NCBI RefSeq assembly: GCF_008312935.1
Contig: NZ_VSZO01000001.1
Location: forward strand, 620,001 to 684,000
Direction: 5' to 3'
Source of the DNA: Roseiconus lacunae
Lineage (GTDB): Bacteria > Planctomycetota > Planctomycetia > Pirellulales > Pirellulaceae
Length of the DNA: 64,000 nt
The position numbers and the translations under genes were made by a program. The notes beneath the pieces were generated by a model. It had not been told where the DNA came from. It saw only the letters and a list, made by a program, of their open reading frames with translations, and ran no database searches. Each line of letters opens with the position of its first letter. The stretch's first letter is position 1. Shown here in pieces: positions 46,433 to 55,318 of this stretch.

Positions 46433-47191
46433 CTAAGAGTTTATCGATCCACAGACGCCACAGTCCGCGCGTGGGCTAAATTTCAACGAATGAAAACGCA
46501 TGTCACGCAAGTCCATCTTTAGCAGGCGGTTCTGCAGCGTCTCGCCGATTCCCGCGATGACCTTGATCGCCTCCATCGCCGCCAGACAAGCGACGGTACC
46601 CGAGACAGCACCAAAGACTGGAAACTGACGTGTCCAACTCGGTGGAGCCTCGGGATACAAGCACGCCAAGCAGCCCGTTTGCCCTGGCACGATCGTCGTG
46701 ATCTGTGCCTCGAGTTCGTACATTGCGCACTCGACGAGAGGAATCCCCTGTTCGACCGCTTGTCGATTCATCGCAAAACGTTCGGGAAACAACGGCGCAC
46801 AATCAACGATCAGATCTGCTTGGCTCGCTAAACCGGCGGCGTTCACTTCACTCACATTTTCGCCGACAGTCACCAGTTCCAATCGTGGATTGAGATCAAG
46901 CAGGCGACGGCGGATTGATTCGATCCGTGGCTTACCGATCCAATCGTGTGTCATCAACAGTTGACGATTGAGATCACTCGGTTTGACATTCCCGGCGTGA
47001 GCCAGCACCATCTTACCAACACCGGCAGCGGCTAACTCATAAGCCACCACGCTTCCCACCCCGCCGACACGACTGATCATGACCGACGCTGACTTTAAAC
47101 GCTGTTGGCCGGCCTCTCCAAAATCATCGACCCACATCTGCCATTGGTACGTCTGACGCTCTTGTTCGGTGAGTCCCTGCGGTTCCTTCAT
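46433..47191 (-). CDS. HesA/MoeB/ThiF-family E1-like protein
   Basis: A second, distant E1-like protein: nucleotide-loop region SRVGGVGSVVAYELAAAG (the first Gly of GxGGxG is Arg), KPSDLNRQLL, CAPLFPERFAMNRQAV and two Cys pairs (CLACLYPE, CGVCGS). No rhodanese domain; 252 residues from the ATG at 47191 (the open frame extends to 47230). Located 30 bases upstream of the MoaD gene in the same operon. Having two E1-like proteins around one carrier is unusual and may mean division of labour; the altered loop could reduce adenylation. Confidence 0.75.
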   Translation of the reverse strand: MKEPQGLTEQERQTYQWQMWVDDFGEAGQQRLKSASVMISRVGGVGSVVAYELAAAGVGKMVLAHAGNVKPSDLNRQLLMTHDWIGKPRIESIRRRLLDLNPRLELVTVGENVSEVNAAGLASQADLIVDCAPLFPERFAMNRQAVEQGIPLVECAMYELEAQITTIVPGQTGCLACLYPEAPPSWTRQFPVFGAVSGTVACLAAMEAIKVIAGIGETLQNRLLKMDLRDMRFHSLKFSPRADCGVCGSINS

Positions 47192-47422
47192 ACCATCTTC
47201 ATCGTTAAGCGAGCCAATGCATTGCCACAAGTAGAACTTTCGGTCCCAAAGCCCTTCTCAGTAAGCCCTTCTCAGCGAATTCAACATTCCACCCGCCCAT
47301 CAGCGGGAAGTCGATGGAGCGAGCACAACTTCCATCGCAAGCAGCCAATGCCACCGGAAGGCTCCGTAGCCAACGTCTGTTGAAGCACCCCGGATACTTT
47401 AACCGCAGTCTGCATGAACCGG

Positions 47423-47566
47423 CTAGTACGCCGTCGAGACCAAATGTCTGGGTTCGATTTATCCGGCGACGGTTGTTAGCCCCGTTATTGCATGGAATCC
47501 GTTATCGGACGGAATCCACGACTAACGCCATTCGGTTGATCGTCAATCCGAATAGTGACGGAGTAC
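47423..47566 (-). repeat. Palindromic dispersed element, inverted diverged copy F
   Basis: Reads as the element in reverse: CTAGTACGCCGTC, TGGGTTCGATTTAT, CGGCGACGGTTGTTAGCC, then CACGACTAACGCCATTCGGT and GTGACGGAGTAC. Both half-stems are recognisable. It lies in the 439-bp gap 47192-47630, which also has a 14-bp tandem duplication AAGCCCTTCTCAGT (47249-47276, last base differs). Confidence 0.55.
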
Positions 47567-47630
47567 GTTAAGGTTCGGGAGGATCAGCGTCTCTTCACAA
47601 CCGGTTCACTTCCAAATCAACGAAGCACGG

Positions 47631-49145
47631 TCACACCAATCGCAATCGCAGCTTGAGTTGCTCGATCAAAGATCGGCGCATCTGAGCATCGATGATCATC
47701 GACGTCCATAACAGCAACACCGCGATAAAGAGGAACCCTACCAACGCGGATGCTTTGCCGCCGGCGATACCAAGTAATGCGATTCCGATCAGAATAACGC
47801 CGTTGTCGAGCTTTAAACCATAGCGGATACAAATTCCAAACACGCTCAACAGCACGACCAGATGCGCCACCAAGGTCGAACCGACGACACCATTGATACC
47901 GAACCGCCCGATCAACAAATATCCGGCAACGAAATTGACGAGTAGTCCCAATAAGACGAAGCAGCTGGTGATCCATGCCTTTTCGATACACCACACGTAG
48001 TTCTGCGAGACCGCAGACACGGCGCCGATCGAACAGAAACACAAGGTCAATGGCAACAAGGCTTCACCGAGTGTGAATTTGTCTTTCCAAAGTTCGCCAA
48101 ACAGAATCGGCGCGACCAACATGACGACCACCGATCCGGTTAGGCAAATCAATCCGACCGCCTTGATCATCAAGTTCATCTGCCTTCCAACGGATTCGGT
48201 TCGACCTTCCTCCCAGTCCTTCGCAAGGTAGGGCATCCCCGTTGATGCCGCCATCGCTCCGATCGACATCAACAACAATGGGAAAATGCATGCGGTATGG
48301 TATTGGCCGATCAGGTACTGAATCTCAACATCTGGATTCGGATAAAAGTTCACCAATAGCAATCGATCACAGAGCGAGAACAGATTCTCTAGCGCGTTCC
48401 CCACCCAAACCCAAATGGCGAACGGCAATAACGACCGCCAAAAGGTTGCTTGGTCATCCTTGATGGCCTGTGAATCACAAGTCTCGCCCTCTCGGTCGGT
48501 GATGACATAGCCGAATGCCAACAGAACGCCAACCAAGCAGGATGCCAGGTAGGAGACAACGACCCATTGAGCAGAAACTGTAAACAGCCGAAGCGTCGTG
48601 ACACAAGCGAGTGCGAAGAACAGGGTTTGAATAAACTGAATTCTGAAGACAAATCGATTCAGTCGCTTGGCACTAAACCAACTACTTGCGAAATTGAAAA
48701 AGATAACGGCGGGTAGACCAATCGCTAGCAGACGAACGAACGATCGGTCGTCAGGGTTGCCAAAAAAATACTCCGCAACCACGTCACTGAACAACCATAG
48801 CGACGTGCACGTCAGCACCGTCATGATCAAACAAGCGGACAAGGTTCGTGACAAGAACTGCTTCTGCGCGCCGCGGGTTTCGTACTTTGCAAGAAACCGG
48901 CCGAACGCACCGGGGATTCCCAAGACGGTCAACGGAGCGGCCAACATTAGGAAGTTGAAAGCCAGGTCCCATTGCCCTACTTCATCTGCAGACAGGGCAC
49001 CACACACGTAGAAACTACGAAAGAAGCCGATCGCGCGTTGGGCGATCATTAGGCAAGCGATCAGAAGCACACTTTTCGAAAACGTGTCTGCTGCGGTGTT
49101 GCGTCCTCTCGGTTGCTGCACCGATTCGGAAGTGGCTCGACTCAT
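47631..49145 (-). CDS. Oligosaccharide flippase (Wzx/MOP superfamily)
   Basis: About twelve to fourteen transmembrane helices in the MATE/PST pattern; the N-terminus SVLLIACLMIAQRAIGFFRSFYV and the block WDLAFNFLMLAAPLTVLGIPGAFGRFLAKYETRG resemble Wzx-like lipid-linked oligosaccharide flippases. 504 residues. No other polysaccharide genes are on this strand nearby, but it is divergent from an acetyltransferase and a polysaccharide deacetylase that probably act in the same surface-polymer pathway. Inner membrane. Confidence 0.85.
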   Translation of the reverse strand: MSRATSESVQQPRGRNTAADTFSKSVLLIACLMIAQRAIGFFRSFYVCGALSADEVGQWDLAFNFLMLAAPLTVLGIPGAFGRFLAKYETRGAQKQFLSRTLSACLIMTVLTCTSLWLFSDVVAEYFFGNPDDRSFVRLLAIGLPAVIFFNFASSWFSAKRLNRFVFRIQFIQTLFFALACVTTLRLFTVSAQWVVVSYLASCLVGVLLAFGYVITDREGETCDSQAIKDDQATFWRSLLPFAIWVWVGNALENLFSLCDRLLLVNFYPNPDVEIQYLIGQYHTACIFPLLLMSIGAMAASTGMPYLAKDWEEGRTESVGRQMNLMIKAVGLICLTGSVVVMLVAPILFGELWKDKFTLGEALLPLTLCFCSIGAVSAVSQNYVWCIEKAWITSCFVLLGLLVNFVAGYLLIGRFGINGVVGSTLVAHLVVLLSVFGICIRYGLKLDNGVILIGIALLGIAGGKASALVGFLFIAVLLLWTSMIIDAQMRRSLIEQLKLRLRLV

Positions 49146-49612
49146 CTTTTCCCCGCGGCTCCCCCGCTACGACCGTCGCTTTCGATGGCTTTCGACATCG
49201 GTGGTTTGATGGTCAACGCTACATCGCAATGCAAAGTCGGTGATGCCTGTAGCGCCGCCAACGATTACACGATCACAAAGTCGAATCGATTGTGAGGTAT
49301 TTAACGACCAAGCGTTGCCGTGATCAAAGAGACTGCGATAGTTGGGCACCCGAAGGCCCATGTCGGTTTGCCTCTTGCAGAGGGTAACCCACGTTTCATG
49401 AGGTCTAGCTCGCCCATGAGAATCTCGTGAGTCGAAAGACCCCATTCTGGAAACCGATCAATGCGAATGAATCGCCCGAGGGTGGTGGCTGCAGGTTGCA
49501 GTTTTCACCTAGGCTGGGGAACGCAGCCCCGACACTCGCGTTTTCGGATCTCGGCTTTCGAATTGGTTACTTAGACCGAATCAAAATCTTACAAAAACTG
49601 TAGTCAACCACG

Positions 49613-49628
49613 ACAGCATGCATGCTGT
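49613..49628. promoter_or_regulatory. 16-bp perfect palindrome, possible operator
   Basis: ACAGCATGCATGCTGT is a perfect palindrome 64 bases upstream of the acetyltransferase start, in the 547-bp divergent gap 49146-49692. The position and symmetry fit a dimeric-regulator site. No regulator gene is adjacent. The rest of the gap showed nothing else convincing. Confidence 0.4.
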
Positions 49629-49692
49629 TCGAGACGTGCGAATCGAAAAAGACACAAACTCCCTTGTCGTTTCGAGGAACTGAGGATTCATC

Positions 49693-50805
49693 ATGCCCCT
49701 TCGCATCGAGCTGATCGATCGCTCGGAACTACTATCGGATGACGTGATCGAAGCGATCAATCGACTCGCACCGCATCCGTTCCAGCGTTTTGAATGGATG
49801 GGAAGCTGGCTAGAGGCATTTCAATCAACGGCATCCCCGTTTCTCTTGGCCGTCTACCAAAAAGACGAGATCATCGGTATCGCTCCTTGGTGTCTGCAAC
49901 GACGTGCCATCGGCGGCCGGACGATTGCGTTTATCGGATCTGGAAAAGCCTGCACGGACCATTTAACGATTTCCGTGGGTGCCGGAAATAAACAACGTGT
50001 GACCTACGCGATTGCCCGATGGTTGACGGCCCCGGAACATCAATCGCTTTGGGATTCGCTGGAATTGGTCGGCGTCGACTTAAAAGACGAAACGATCAAC
50101 CAGTTAGCTACGGCGTTAAACGAAGCCGGCTTAGACGTCGAACGCGAATCCGGCGACCCTTGTTTTGCCGTTCCACTTCCCGATTCCTGGGACCAATACG
50201 TTCAGCTTCGGTCGAAAAGCGGACGTCGTGAAATCCGCCAGTCGCTTCGACAGATCGAAGACGGAACACTCAAGCTTGACCGTATCCGGACATGCGAGGA
50301 GCTAGATTCTCATTGGCACCAGTTTGTTGCCCTGCATCAGAAACGCCGCGATGATGCCGGAACGACAAACTGCTTCGACTACCCCGGCTTCGATACGTTT
50401 CTGAAATTGGCGGCATCGCGGCTGCTCGAATCCGGCTATTTGCAGTTTTACCTTGCGTACGCCAACGACAAGCCGGTCTGTGCCCATTTTGCGATTGCTG
50501 ACCAGGACACGTGGTCTTTTTATCAGTCGGGAATGGATCCGGATGCCTCAGCGATGCGTCCGGGACTATCGGTGTTTTGTCACACCATACGTGAGTCGAT
50601 CGAATCTGGCCGCAAGACGTTCGACATGATGCGCGGTGATGAACCATACAAATTGCGATGGCGAGCCGAAGAAGTCGCGACCCAAGTGGTCCGCACGTAC
50701 AGTCGCTCCGGCTTGGCACAGATTCGCAAACAGGTTTCGAAAACCGGTGTCACCTTCAAGAACATCGTCAAATCGGGCATTAGTCTCGGAACATCAAGAA
50801 CCTAA
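49693..50805 (+). CDS. FemAB/BioF2-type GNAT acyltransferase
   Basis: Two-domain GNAT protein (370 residues) of the CelD/BcsL-like, Pfam acetyltransf_6 type: FQRFEWMGSWLEAF near the N-terminus, RSKSGRREIRQSLRQIED in the middle and the late GLSVFCHTIRESIESGRKTFDMMRGDEPYK pattern (FDMMRGDEPYK). Family members act in polysaccharide or peptidoglycan modification. GGAACTGAGG precedes the ATG. Eleven bases upstream of the deacetylase, so one transcription unit. Confidence 0.82.
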   Translation: MPLRIELIDRSELLSDDVIEAINRLAPHPFQRFEWMGSWLEAFQSTASPFLLAVYQKDEIIGIAPWCLQRRAIGGRTIAFIGSGKACTDHLTISVGAGNKQRVTYAIARWLTAPEHQSLWDSLELVGVDLKDETINQLATALNEAGLDVERESGDPCFAVPLPDSWDQYVQLRSKSGRREIRQSLRQIEDGTLKLDRIRTCEELDSHWHQFVALHQKRRDDAGTTNCFDYPGFDTFLKLAASRLLESGYLQFYLAYANDKPVCAHFAIADQDTWSFYQSGMDPDASAMRPGLSVFCHTIRESIESGRKTFDMMRGDEPYKLRWRAEEVATQVVRTYSRSGLAQIRKQVSKTGVTFKNIVKSGISLGTSRT

Positions 50806-50816
50806 AGGCCGGGACG

Positions 50817-51650
50817 ATGTTAGACACTCGGCAAATCGGGTTACACGCTTACTACCTTGGTACGTCTTGGTGGCGCAAGCAGTCTCGTGAGAAACTCCGG
50901 CAGACAGGACAGTTGCCGGTTTGCTCGCTTTTTTATCACCGCGTCGCCGATGCGCATCCCAATCCCTGGTCAATTTCCTGTGCCGACTTCGAACGCCAAA
51001 TTCGGTGGTTGCAACAGGAATTCGAGCTGATTTCGCTGCCCGATCTCCAACGGCGGGTCAGTAGCGGCAACAATGACCGCATGGCCGTTGCGATCACCTT
51101 TGATGATGGCTACGCCGAGAACATGGAATTCGCGATCCCGCTGCTCTTGGACCTGGGAATCCCCGTCACATACTTTGTCACCTTCGGCTTCATGGACGGG
51201 GAACGGGCGTTTCCACATGATCTCAAACGCGGGATCCCACTACCGACCAACACCATCGATGATTGTCGGTGGATGGCCGAGCAAGGAGTAGAAATTGGAG
51301 CCCATACGCGTTCCCATTGTGACGTCGGTGGCATCGCCGACCGGGCGATGCTCATTGACGAAGTCGTCACGGCGACCGAAGAACTGTCCGAAGCTATCTC
51401 GCGTCCGATTCGATACTTCGCGTTTCCCTACGGCAAACCGGAAAACATGAGTCAGGCGGCCGTCGATTTGACACGGCAGATGGGACTCAAAGGCGTTTGT
51501 TCGGCGTACGGGGCGTACAATTTTCCAGGCGAAGATCCCTACCATATCCAGCGAATCCATGCCGATCCCGAATTCATTCGCTTCAAGAATTGGTTGACAA
51601 TCGATCCGCGAAAGACTTCGATTGGCCGTGGTTTCAAGTTTTTGGATTGA
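50817..51650 (+). CDS. Polysaccharide deacetylase (NodB-type)
   Basis: NodB homology domain: first catalytic motif TFDDGYAEN (base and metal Asp), second motif GAHTRSHCDVG (two zinc His), third motif FAFPYGKPENM. 277 residues with no obvious export signal. It removes N- or O-acetyl groups from glycans, probably together with the GNAT protein encoded just before. FYHRVADAHPNPWSIS near the N-terminus also fits the family found in exosortase-linked exopolysaccharide loci. Confidence 0.88.
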   Translation: MLDTRQIGLHAYYLGTSWWRKQSREKLRQTGQLPVCSLFYHRVADAHPNPWSISCADFERQIRWLQQEFELISLPDLQRRVSSGNNDRMAVAITFDDGYAENMEFAIPLLLDLGIPVTYFVTFGFMDGERAFPHDLKRGIPLPTNTIDDCRWMAEQGVEIGAHTRSHCDVGGIADRAMLIDEVVTATEELSEAISRPIRYFAFPYGKPENMSQAAVDLTRQMGLKGVCSAYGAYNFPGEDPYHIQRIHADPEFIRFKNWLTIDPRKTSIGRGFKFLD

Positions 51651-51796
51651 TTGGTTTTCTCGGCAGCAACGAGCACTGGCGGTCAGCTTTAAAGGCAACG
51701 TAGACGCTGCCGCCAACTCGGGTCCACCAAGCGTTCTCGCCCCCTTAGAGCGACGGCTGATTGCTTGGTCTTTACCGTCTGACCAAAGACGCCGAA

Positions 51797-51845
51797 ACGA
51801 CAATCGCCGGATGCTTGACCAAAGTCATTCATCCGGCGTTGTCGT
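51797..51845. terminator. Large hairpin between convergent genes
   Basis: Arms ACGACAATCGCCGGATG and CATCCGGCGTTGTCGT pair along 16 bases with a single bulge, and a 16-base loop. Lies in the gap between the deacetylase and the CheX-like gene, so it can end transcription from both sides. No long T-run. Confidence 0.6.
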
Positions 51846-51885
51846 ACTAATTCGTGGTTCAGTTTGCTCGCAGAGCGATCGTACT

Positions 51886-52347
51886 TTAGCACTGAATCAA
51901 GCGAATTTTTCCTTTGCCGTAGCGTTGCACATCCAGTTCGAAACTGTGATCAAGCGAAATCTTGTCCGGAGCTGGCAGCTCGATACCACCTTCGTAGTCA
52001 GCTTTTTGCAAAACCAAATGGCTTGATTCATGTGACGGCAGCAGATTGACCGCGATATTGAAAACTTCGCCGATATTCTCACGAAGGTTCTCAGCGATTT
52101 GCTTGGTCTGAATGCTTTCCTTGACGATCCCTGGAGGGATTTGGGTCAAAGCGGCACCCAGCGTTGCCGAACATGCGACGTCGGTCACGATGTATCCAGC
52201 CGGGTTGCCTTCGTCGTCAACATAGACGGCGACCGCGGCGGGCTCGACATCGTTGTCGCAATCGTTGGATTGAATCTTCAGTCCAAGCAGGTTTGATAGG
52301 AAAGAGCCGACATCTTCGGCGGTAACGTTAGAACTTGCAGTCGTCAT
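51886..52347 (-). CDS. CheX/CheC-like protein at the end of the chemotaxis cluster
   Basis: 153 residues from the ATG at 52347, with a good GGAAGG Shine-Dalgarno. Contains LRENIGEVFNIAVNLL, in which E-x-x-N fits the phosphatase signature of CheC/CheX, but the later conserved Pro is not seen, so activity is doubtful. Small, acidic, no membrane segment. Last gene of the chemotaxis unit, 79 bases after cheY. It probably acts on CheY-P or serves as a regulator. The family assignment rests on one motif. Confidence 0.45.
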   Translation of the reverse strand: MTTASSNVTAEDVGSFLSNLLGLKIQSNDCDNDVEPAAVAVYVDDEGNPAGYIVTDVACSATLGAALTQIPPGIVKESIQTKQIAENLRENIGEVFNIAVNLLPSHESSHLVLQKADYEGGIELPAPDKISLDHSFELDVQRYGKGKIRLIQC

Positions 52348-52426
52348 GATTGACCTTCCGAGAGCAAAGATGGGGAACGAAGACATCCAAAGGGCTTGGA
52401 TGTGGATGGAAAATTGGCACCGACGA

Positions 52427-52789
52427 CTAAGTCAAAATTGGCTCAAGAGCGGCTTGAATCGAATCGGCGGTGAACGGTTTGGTAACCAGGAAGGCGGCAC
52501 CGGCTTCGGTCGCCTGCTTTCGAGTTTCGACCGAGCTTTCAGACGTAATGAATCCGAAGCGAATGTTGTTTCCGGCTTCACGTACCTTCTGCAACAGTTC
52601 GATCCCTTTCATCTCCGGCATATTCCAGTCGGAAAGGATCAAGTCGGGAGACTCGCTTTCAAGTTTTTCAAGCGCTTCGACACCGCTCCCGGCTTCGATG
52701 ACGGTGAAATCGCTCAGGTCGGTTTGTTTGAGCGTGCGAGTGACGATCATTCGCATCGCTTTACTGTCGTCAACGATTAAGATCTTCAT
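52427..52789 (-). CDS. cheY: CheY-like single-domain response regulator
   Basis: A stand-alone receiver domain of 120 residues. Acidic pair DD at 7-8, phospho-acceptor Asp54 in LILSDWNMPEM, conserved Thr/Ser in GFITSES and Lys in VTKPF. CheA would phosphorylate it, and in motile bacteria it binds the flagellar switch. Shine-Dalgarno AAGGAAG. One of two cheY genes in this cluster; which one, if either, talks to a motor cannot be seen here. Confidence 0.92.
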   Translation of the reverse strand: MKILIVDDSKAMRMIVTRTLKQTDLSDFTVIEAGSGVEALEKLESESPDLILSDWNMPEMKGIELLQKVREAGNNIRFGFITSESSVETRKQATEAGAAFLVTKPFTADSIQAALEPILT

Positions 52790-52860
52790 CTAACTTCCTT
52801 CTGAAAATATATTCACCACAGGCAAATGCTGCCTTGGCAATGGAAACGGGAATGGGGGGA

Positions 52861-53340
52861 TTAAGTTCGGTCTTTGAACAAGACGGTGATCGGTTCGCCT
52901 TCCAATTCGAAGGCTGTGGTCAACGCGTCTTCTGGTAGCGGTTGCGGGACCGGTCCGACACAAGGCAGCGACAAGGCACACTCTTGGTCGAAGATCCCTT
53001 TCACGTTTCCGCCGATGACATTCACGACTTCGCCGAGGGCGTCAAGAATCTCTTCTTCGGACAGCTCGTTTGCTTCGATCGCGAACATGGCAGTCGCGAT
53101 TTTTGTAGCCAAATCGTGAGACGCGAACACCTGAATGATTGCGTTTCGGTCGCCACTGATCTGCACCGTGGCAGAGAGTGTTTCGTCGGTGACTTCTGGC
53201 GGCTCAATCGGCGACGCGTTGACATCAAGTTCAAGCATCGCCGTGAACAGGTCGTCGACCATCTGAGCGATCTCTTCGATCGTCACGGTCGATTCGTCTA
53301 CCTGCTCACTAGCTACAGGGTCGATAGCAGACGGTTGCAT
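52861..53340 (-). CDS. cheX: CheX-family CheY-P phosphatase
   Basis: 159 residues. ALGEVVNVIGGNVKGIF contains the E-x-x-N phosphatase pair and is followed by LSLPCVGP with the conserved Pro, as in CheX. CheX dephosphorylates CheY-P and so ends the signal, here replacing CheZ, which is not found. The upstream frame continues to 53412, but the ATG at 53340 fits best. It overlaps the cheR 3' end by 32 bases, an unusually deep overlap in this cluster. Confidence 0.85.
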   Translation of the reverse strand: MQPSAIDPVASEQVDESTVTIEEIAQMVDDLFTAMLELDVNASPIEPPEVTDETLSATVQISGDRNAIIQVFASHDLATKIATAMFAIEANELSEEEILDALGEVVNVIGGNVKGIFDQECALSLPCVGPVPQPLPEDALTTAFELEGEPITVLFKDRT

Positions 53341-54130
53341 CAATTTCTGTCCTCTTAAAGGGAACGTTAAGACCAATGGTTGTTTCGGCGGCACCGATAA
53401 ATAAGTAGCCATCCGATCGCATCGATCGACGCATTCGGCTCAAAATGTCGGCCTTCGTTGACTGGTCAAAATAGATTAGGACGTTGCGAATAAAAATGAT
53501 GTCGAACTGTCCGAGAAAAGGCCAAGCTGTCGTGAGGTTTAACCGTCGATAGTCGATCAGATCCGATAGTTCCCGCTTGGCATTCCAATGGGATCCTTTT
53601 CGTTCGAAGTATCTGACGAGGCTTTTCACCGGCAGCCCTCGATTGACTTCCAGCTGGGAGTAGGAACCCGATCGAGACTTCGCGAGCATTTCCTCGGAGA
53701 GATCTGTCGCCGTGATACTGACCTTCCAATTGGCAAGTTGAGGAAAGTGTTCGCGGATGACCATCGCAATCGAATACGGCTCTTGACCGCTCGAACAAGC
53801 GGCGCACCAAAGCCGAATCTCTTTCGACTTCTCGTTCTTTTTCATTAAGTCAGGAATCACCGACTTTCGTAGCGCCTCAAAAACATGCATGTCCCGAAAG
53901 AAGCTTGTTTCGTTGACGGTGACCGCTTCAGCAACTTGCTTGGACAAAGAACGATCGTTCGTCGCGCGCAGCTTCGCAACCAAAGCGGTGACGTCGCCGA
54001 GTCCGACCGTGCCGGCTAGTGGGGCCAGACGCTGTTCGAGCATGTAGACTTGCCTTGGGGCGATCACATTGCCGGAGTGTTTGGCAACAAGATCGCGAAG
54101 GAAGTCAATGTCAGCGGTTGCTAAAGGCAT
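53309..54130 (-). CDS. cheR: Chemotaxis protein methyltransferase CheR
   Basis: 273 residues from the ATG at 54130. Motifs VNETSFFRD (SAM-binding), WCAACSSGQEPYSIAM (methyltransferase loop) and FDIIFIRNVLIYFD are characteristic. CheR methylates glutamates of the chemoreceptor for adaptation, opposed by CheB, whose gene lies 25 bases upstream. An open frame reaches 54205 inside cheB, but that start is not credible. Cytoplasmic. Confidence 0.93.
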   Translation of the reverse strand: MPLATADIDFLRDLVAKHSGNVIAPRQVYMLEQRLAPLAGTVGLGDVTALVAKLRATNDRSLSKQVAEAVTVNETSFFRDMHVFEALRKSVIPDLMKKNEKSKEIRLWCAACSSGQEPYSIAMVIREHFPQLANWKVSITATDLSEEMLAKSRSGSYSQLEVNRGLPVKSLVRYFERKGSHWNAKRELSDLIDYRRLNLTTAWPFLGQFDIIFIRNVLIYFDQSTKADILSRMRRSMRSDGYLFIGAAETTIGLNVPFKRTEIDATVCYRPCS

Positions 54131-54155
54131 CGTTGCGTTTAATCCCTGGAGTTGA

Positions 54156-55298
54156 TCAAATTGTGCTCGCCGATTTCTCGGCAAGCACAATCCGAGTGAC
54201 TTCATTCGCCATCTGATCGATCGGCAGAACTTTTGTGGCTAAGCCTGCCTTGACAATCTGTCCGGGCATCCCCCAGACAACACTCGATTGCTCGTCCTGA
54301 GCGATCACCGGGGCGCCGCAGTCCCTTAGTCTTTTGGCCCCATTCATCCCGTCTTGTCCCATACCGGTCAGGATCACCCCGAGTGTCTGATTTCCAAAAC
54401 AATCGGCAAGGGAATCGAACATCGGATCGACCGATGGCCGGCATGAATTCACCGGTGGGTTCTGATCAAGTTTCACCACGACAGTTGATTGAACACGAGC
54501 GACCGTCATGTGGTAGTCGCCGGGTGCGATCAACACCGCCCCCGATGACAGCGACTCTCCGTCAGTCGCCTCACGAATCGGTCGTCCCGTTTGACTGGCC
54601 AACCGACCGGCGAGCAATCCCGTGAATACCGGAGGCATGTGCTGCGTGATCAGAATTGGTGTCGAAAAATCCTTCGGTAAACCACCGAGCAACTTCATCA
54701 ATGCTTGCGGCCCCCCGGTGGAAACGCCAACACCGACCGCGGCGATTCCGCCGGCGGACTTTACCAACGGGCGGACACTGTCCGATTGCGACCCCACCGC
54801 CGGTATCGATGCCGGTGCCGGCGACGGGGCCGCTTGAATGCTAGATGGATTTACTTGCTCCAATTTCGACAAGACGGGCTGTACGTGGGGCTGAGCCCAT
54901 TGCATTACCTTGGGAATCAAATCACGCCGCACCGATGCCATTGCCTTGGAGATATGCCCCGCACCGATCGGTTTGGTCGCGAAGTCAGATGCCCCGGCTT
55001 CGATCGCGTCAAAGGACGCCTCGGCACCGCGACTGGTCAACGAACTGAACATGATGATCGGCACGGTTCGCGACAACTTTCGGATCTCGCGGACCGCATC
55101 GACACCGTCCATCACCGGCATCTCGACATCCATGATGATGACATCGGGTTTGACCTTGGTCACGTTGGACACCGCTTCCAGCCCGTTTTCGGCCTCGAAG
55201 ACGACGTTTAAGCGAGGCTCGCTTTGCATCGAAGCTTTGAGCAATCGTCGCATCACCGATGAATCATCACAAAGCAAAACTCGGATTTCGTTGGACAT
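54156..55298 (-). CDS. cheB: Chemotaxis response regulator methylesterase CheB
   Basis: A receiver domain (Asp57 in IIMDVEMPVMDG, Lys in TKPIG) is joined by a Pro/Ser/Ala linker to the methylesterase domain: catalytic Ser in GVSTGGPQAL, His in ITQHMPP and Asp in GMGQDGM. It demethylates and deamidates receptor glutamates when phosphorylated. 380 residues, full length. Twenty bases downstream of the HDOD gene. Confidence 0.94.
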   Translation of the reverse strand: MSNEIRVLLCDDSSVMRRLLKASMQSEPRLNVVFEAENGLEAVSNVTKVKPDVIIMDVEMPVMDGVDAVREIRKLSRTVPIIMFSSLTSRGAEASFDAIEAGASDFATKPIGAGHISKAMASVRRDLIPKVMQWAQPHVQPVLSKLEQVNPSSIQAAPSPAPASIPAVGSQSDSVRPLVKSAGGIAAVGVGVSTGGPQALMKLLGGLPKDFSTPILITQHMPPVFTGLLAGRLASQTGRPIREATDGESLSSGAVLIAPGDYHMTVARVQSTVVVKLDQNPPVNSCRPSVDPMFDSLADCFGNQTLGVILTGMGQDGMNGAKRLRDCGAPVIAQDEQSSVVWGMPGQIVKAGLATKVLPIDQMANEVTRIVLAEKSASTI

Positions 55299-55318
55299 GA
55301 GCCTTCGTTCTCCGTTGT

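Noticed and set aside
49167-49445. 92-residue minus-strand ORF upstream of the flippase gene
   Set aside because: No Shine-Dalgarno, no motif and mixed composition; probably promoter DNA.
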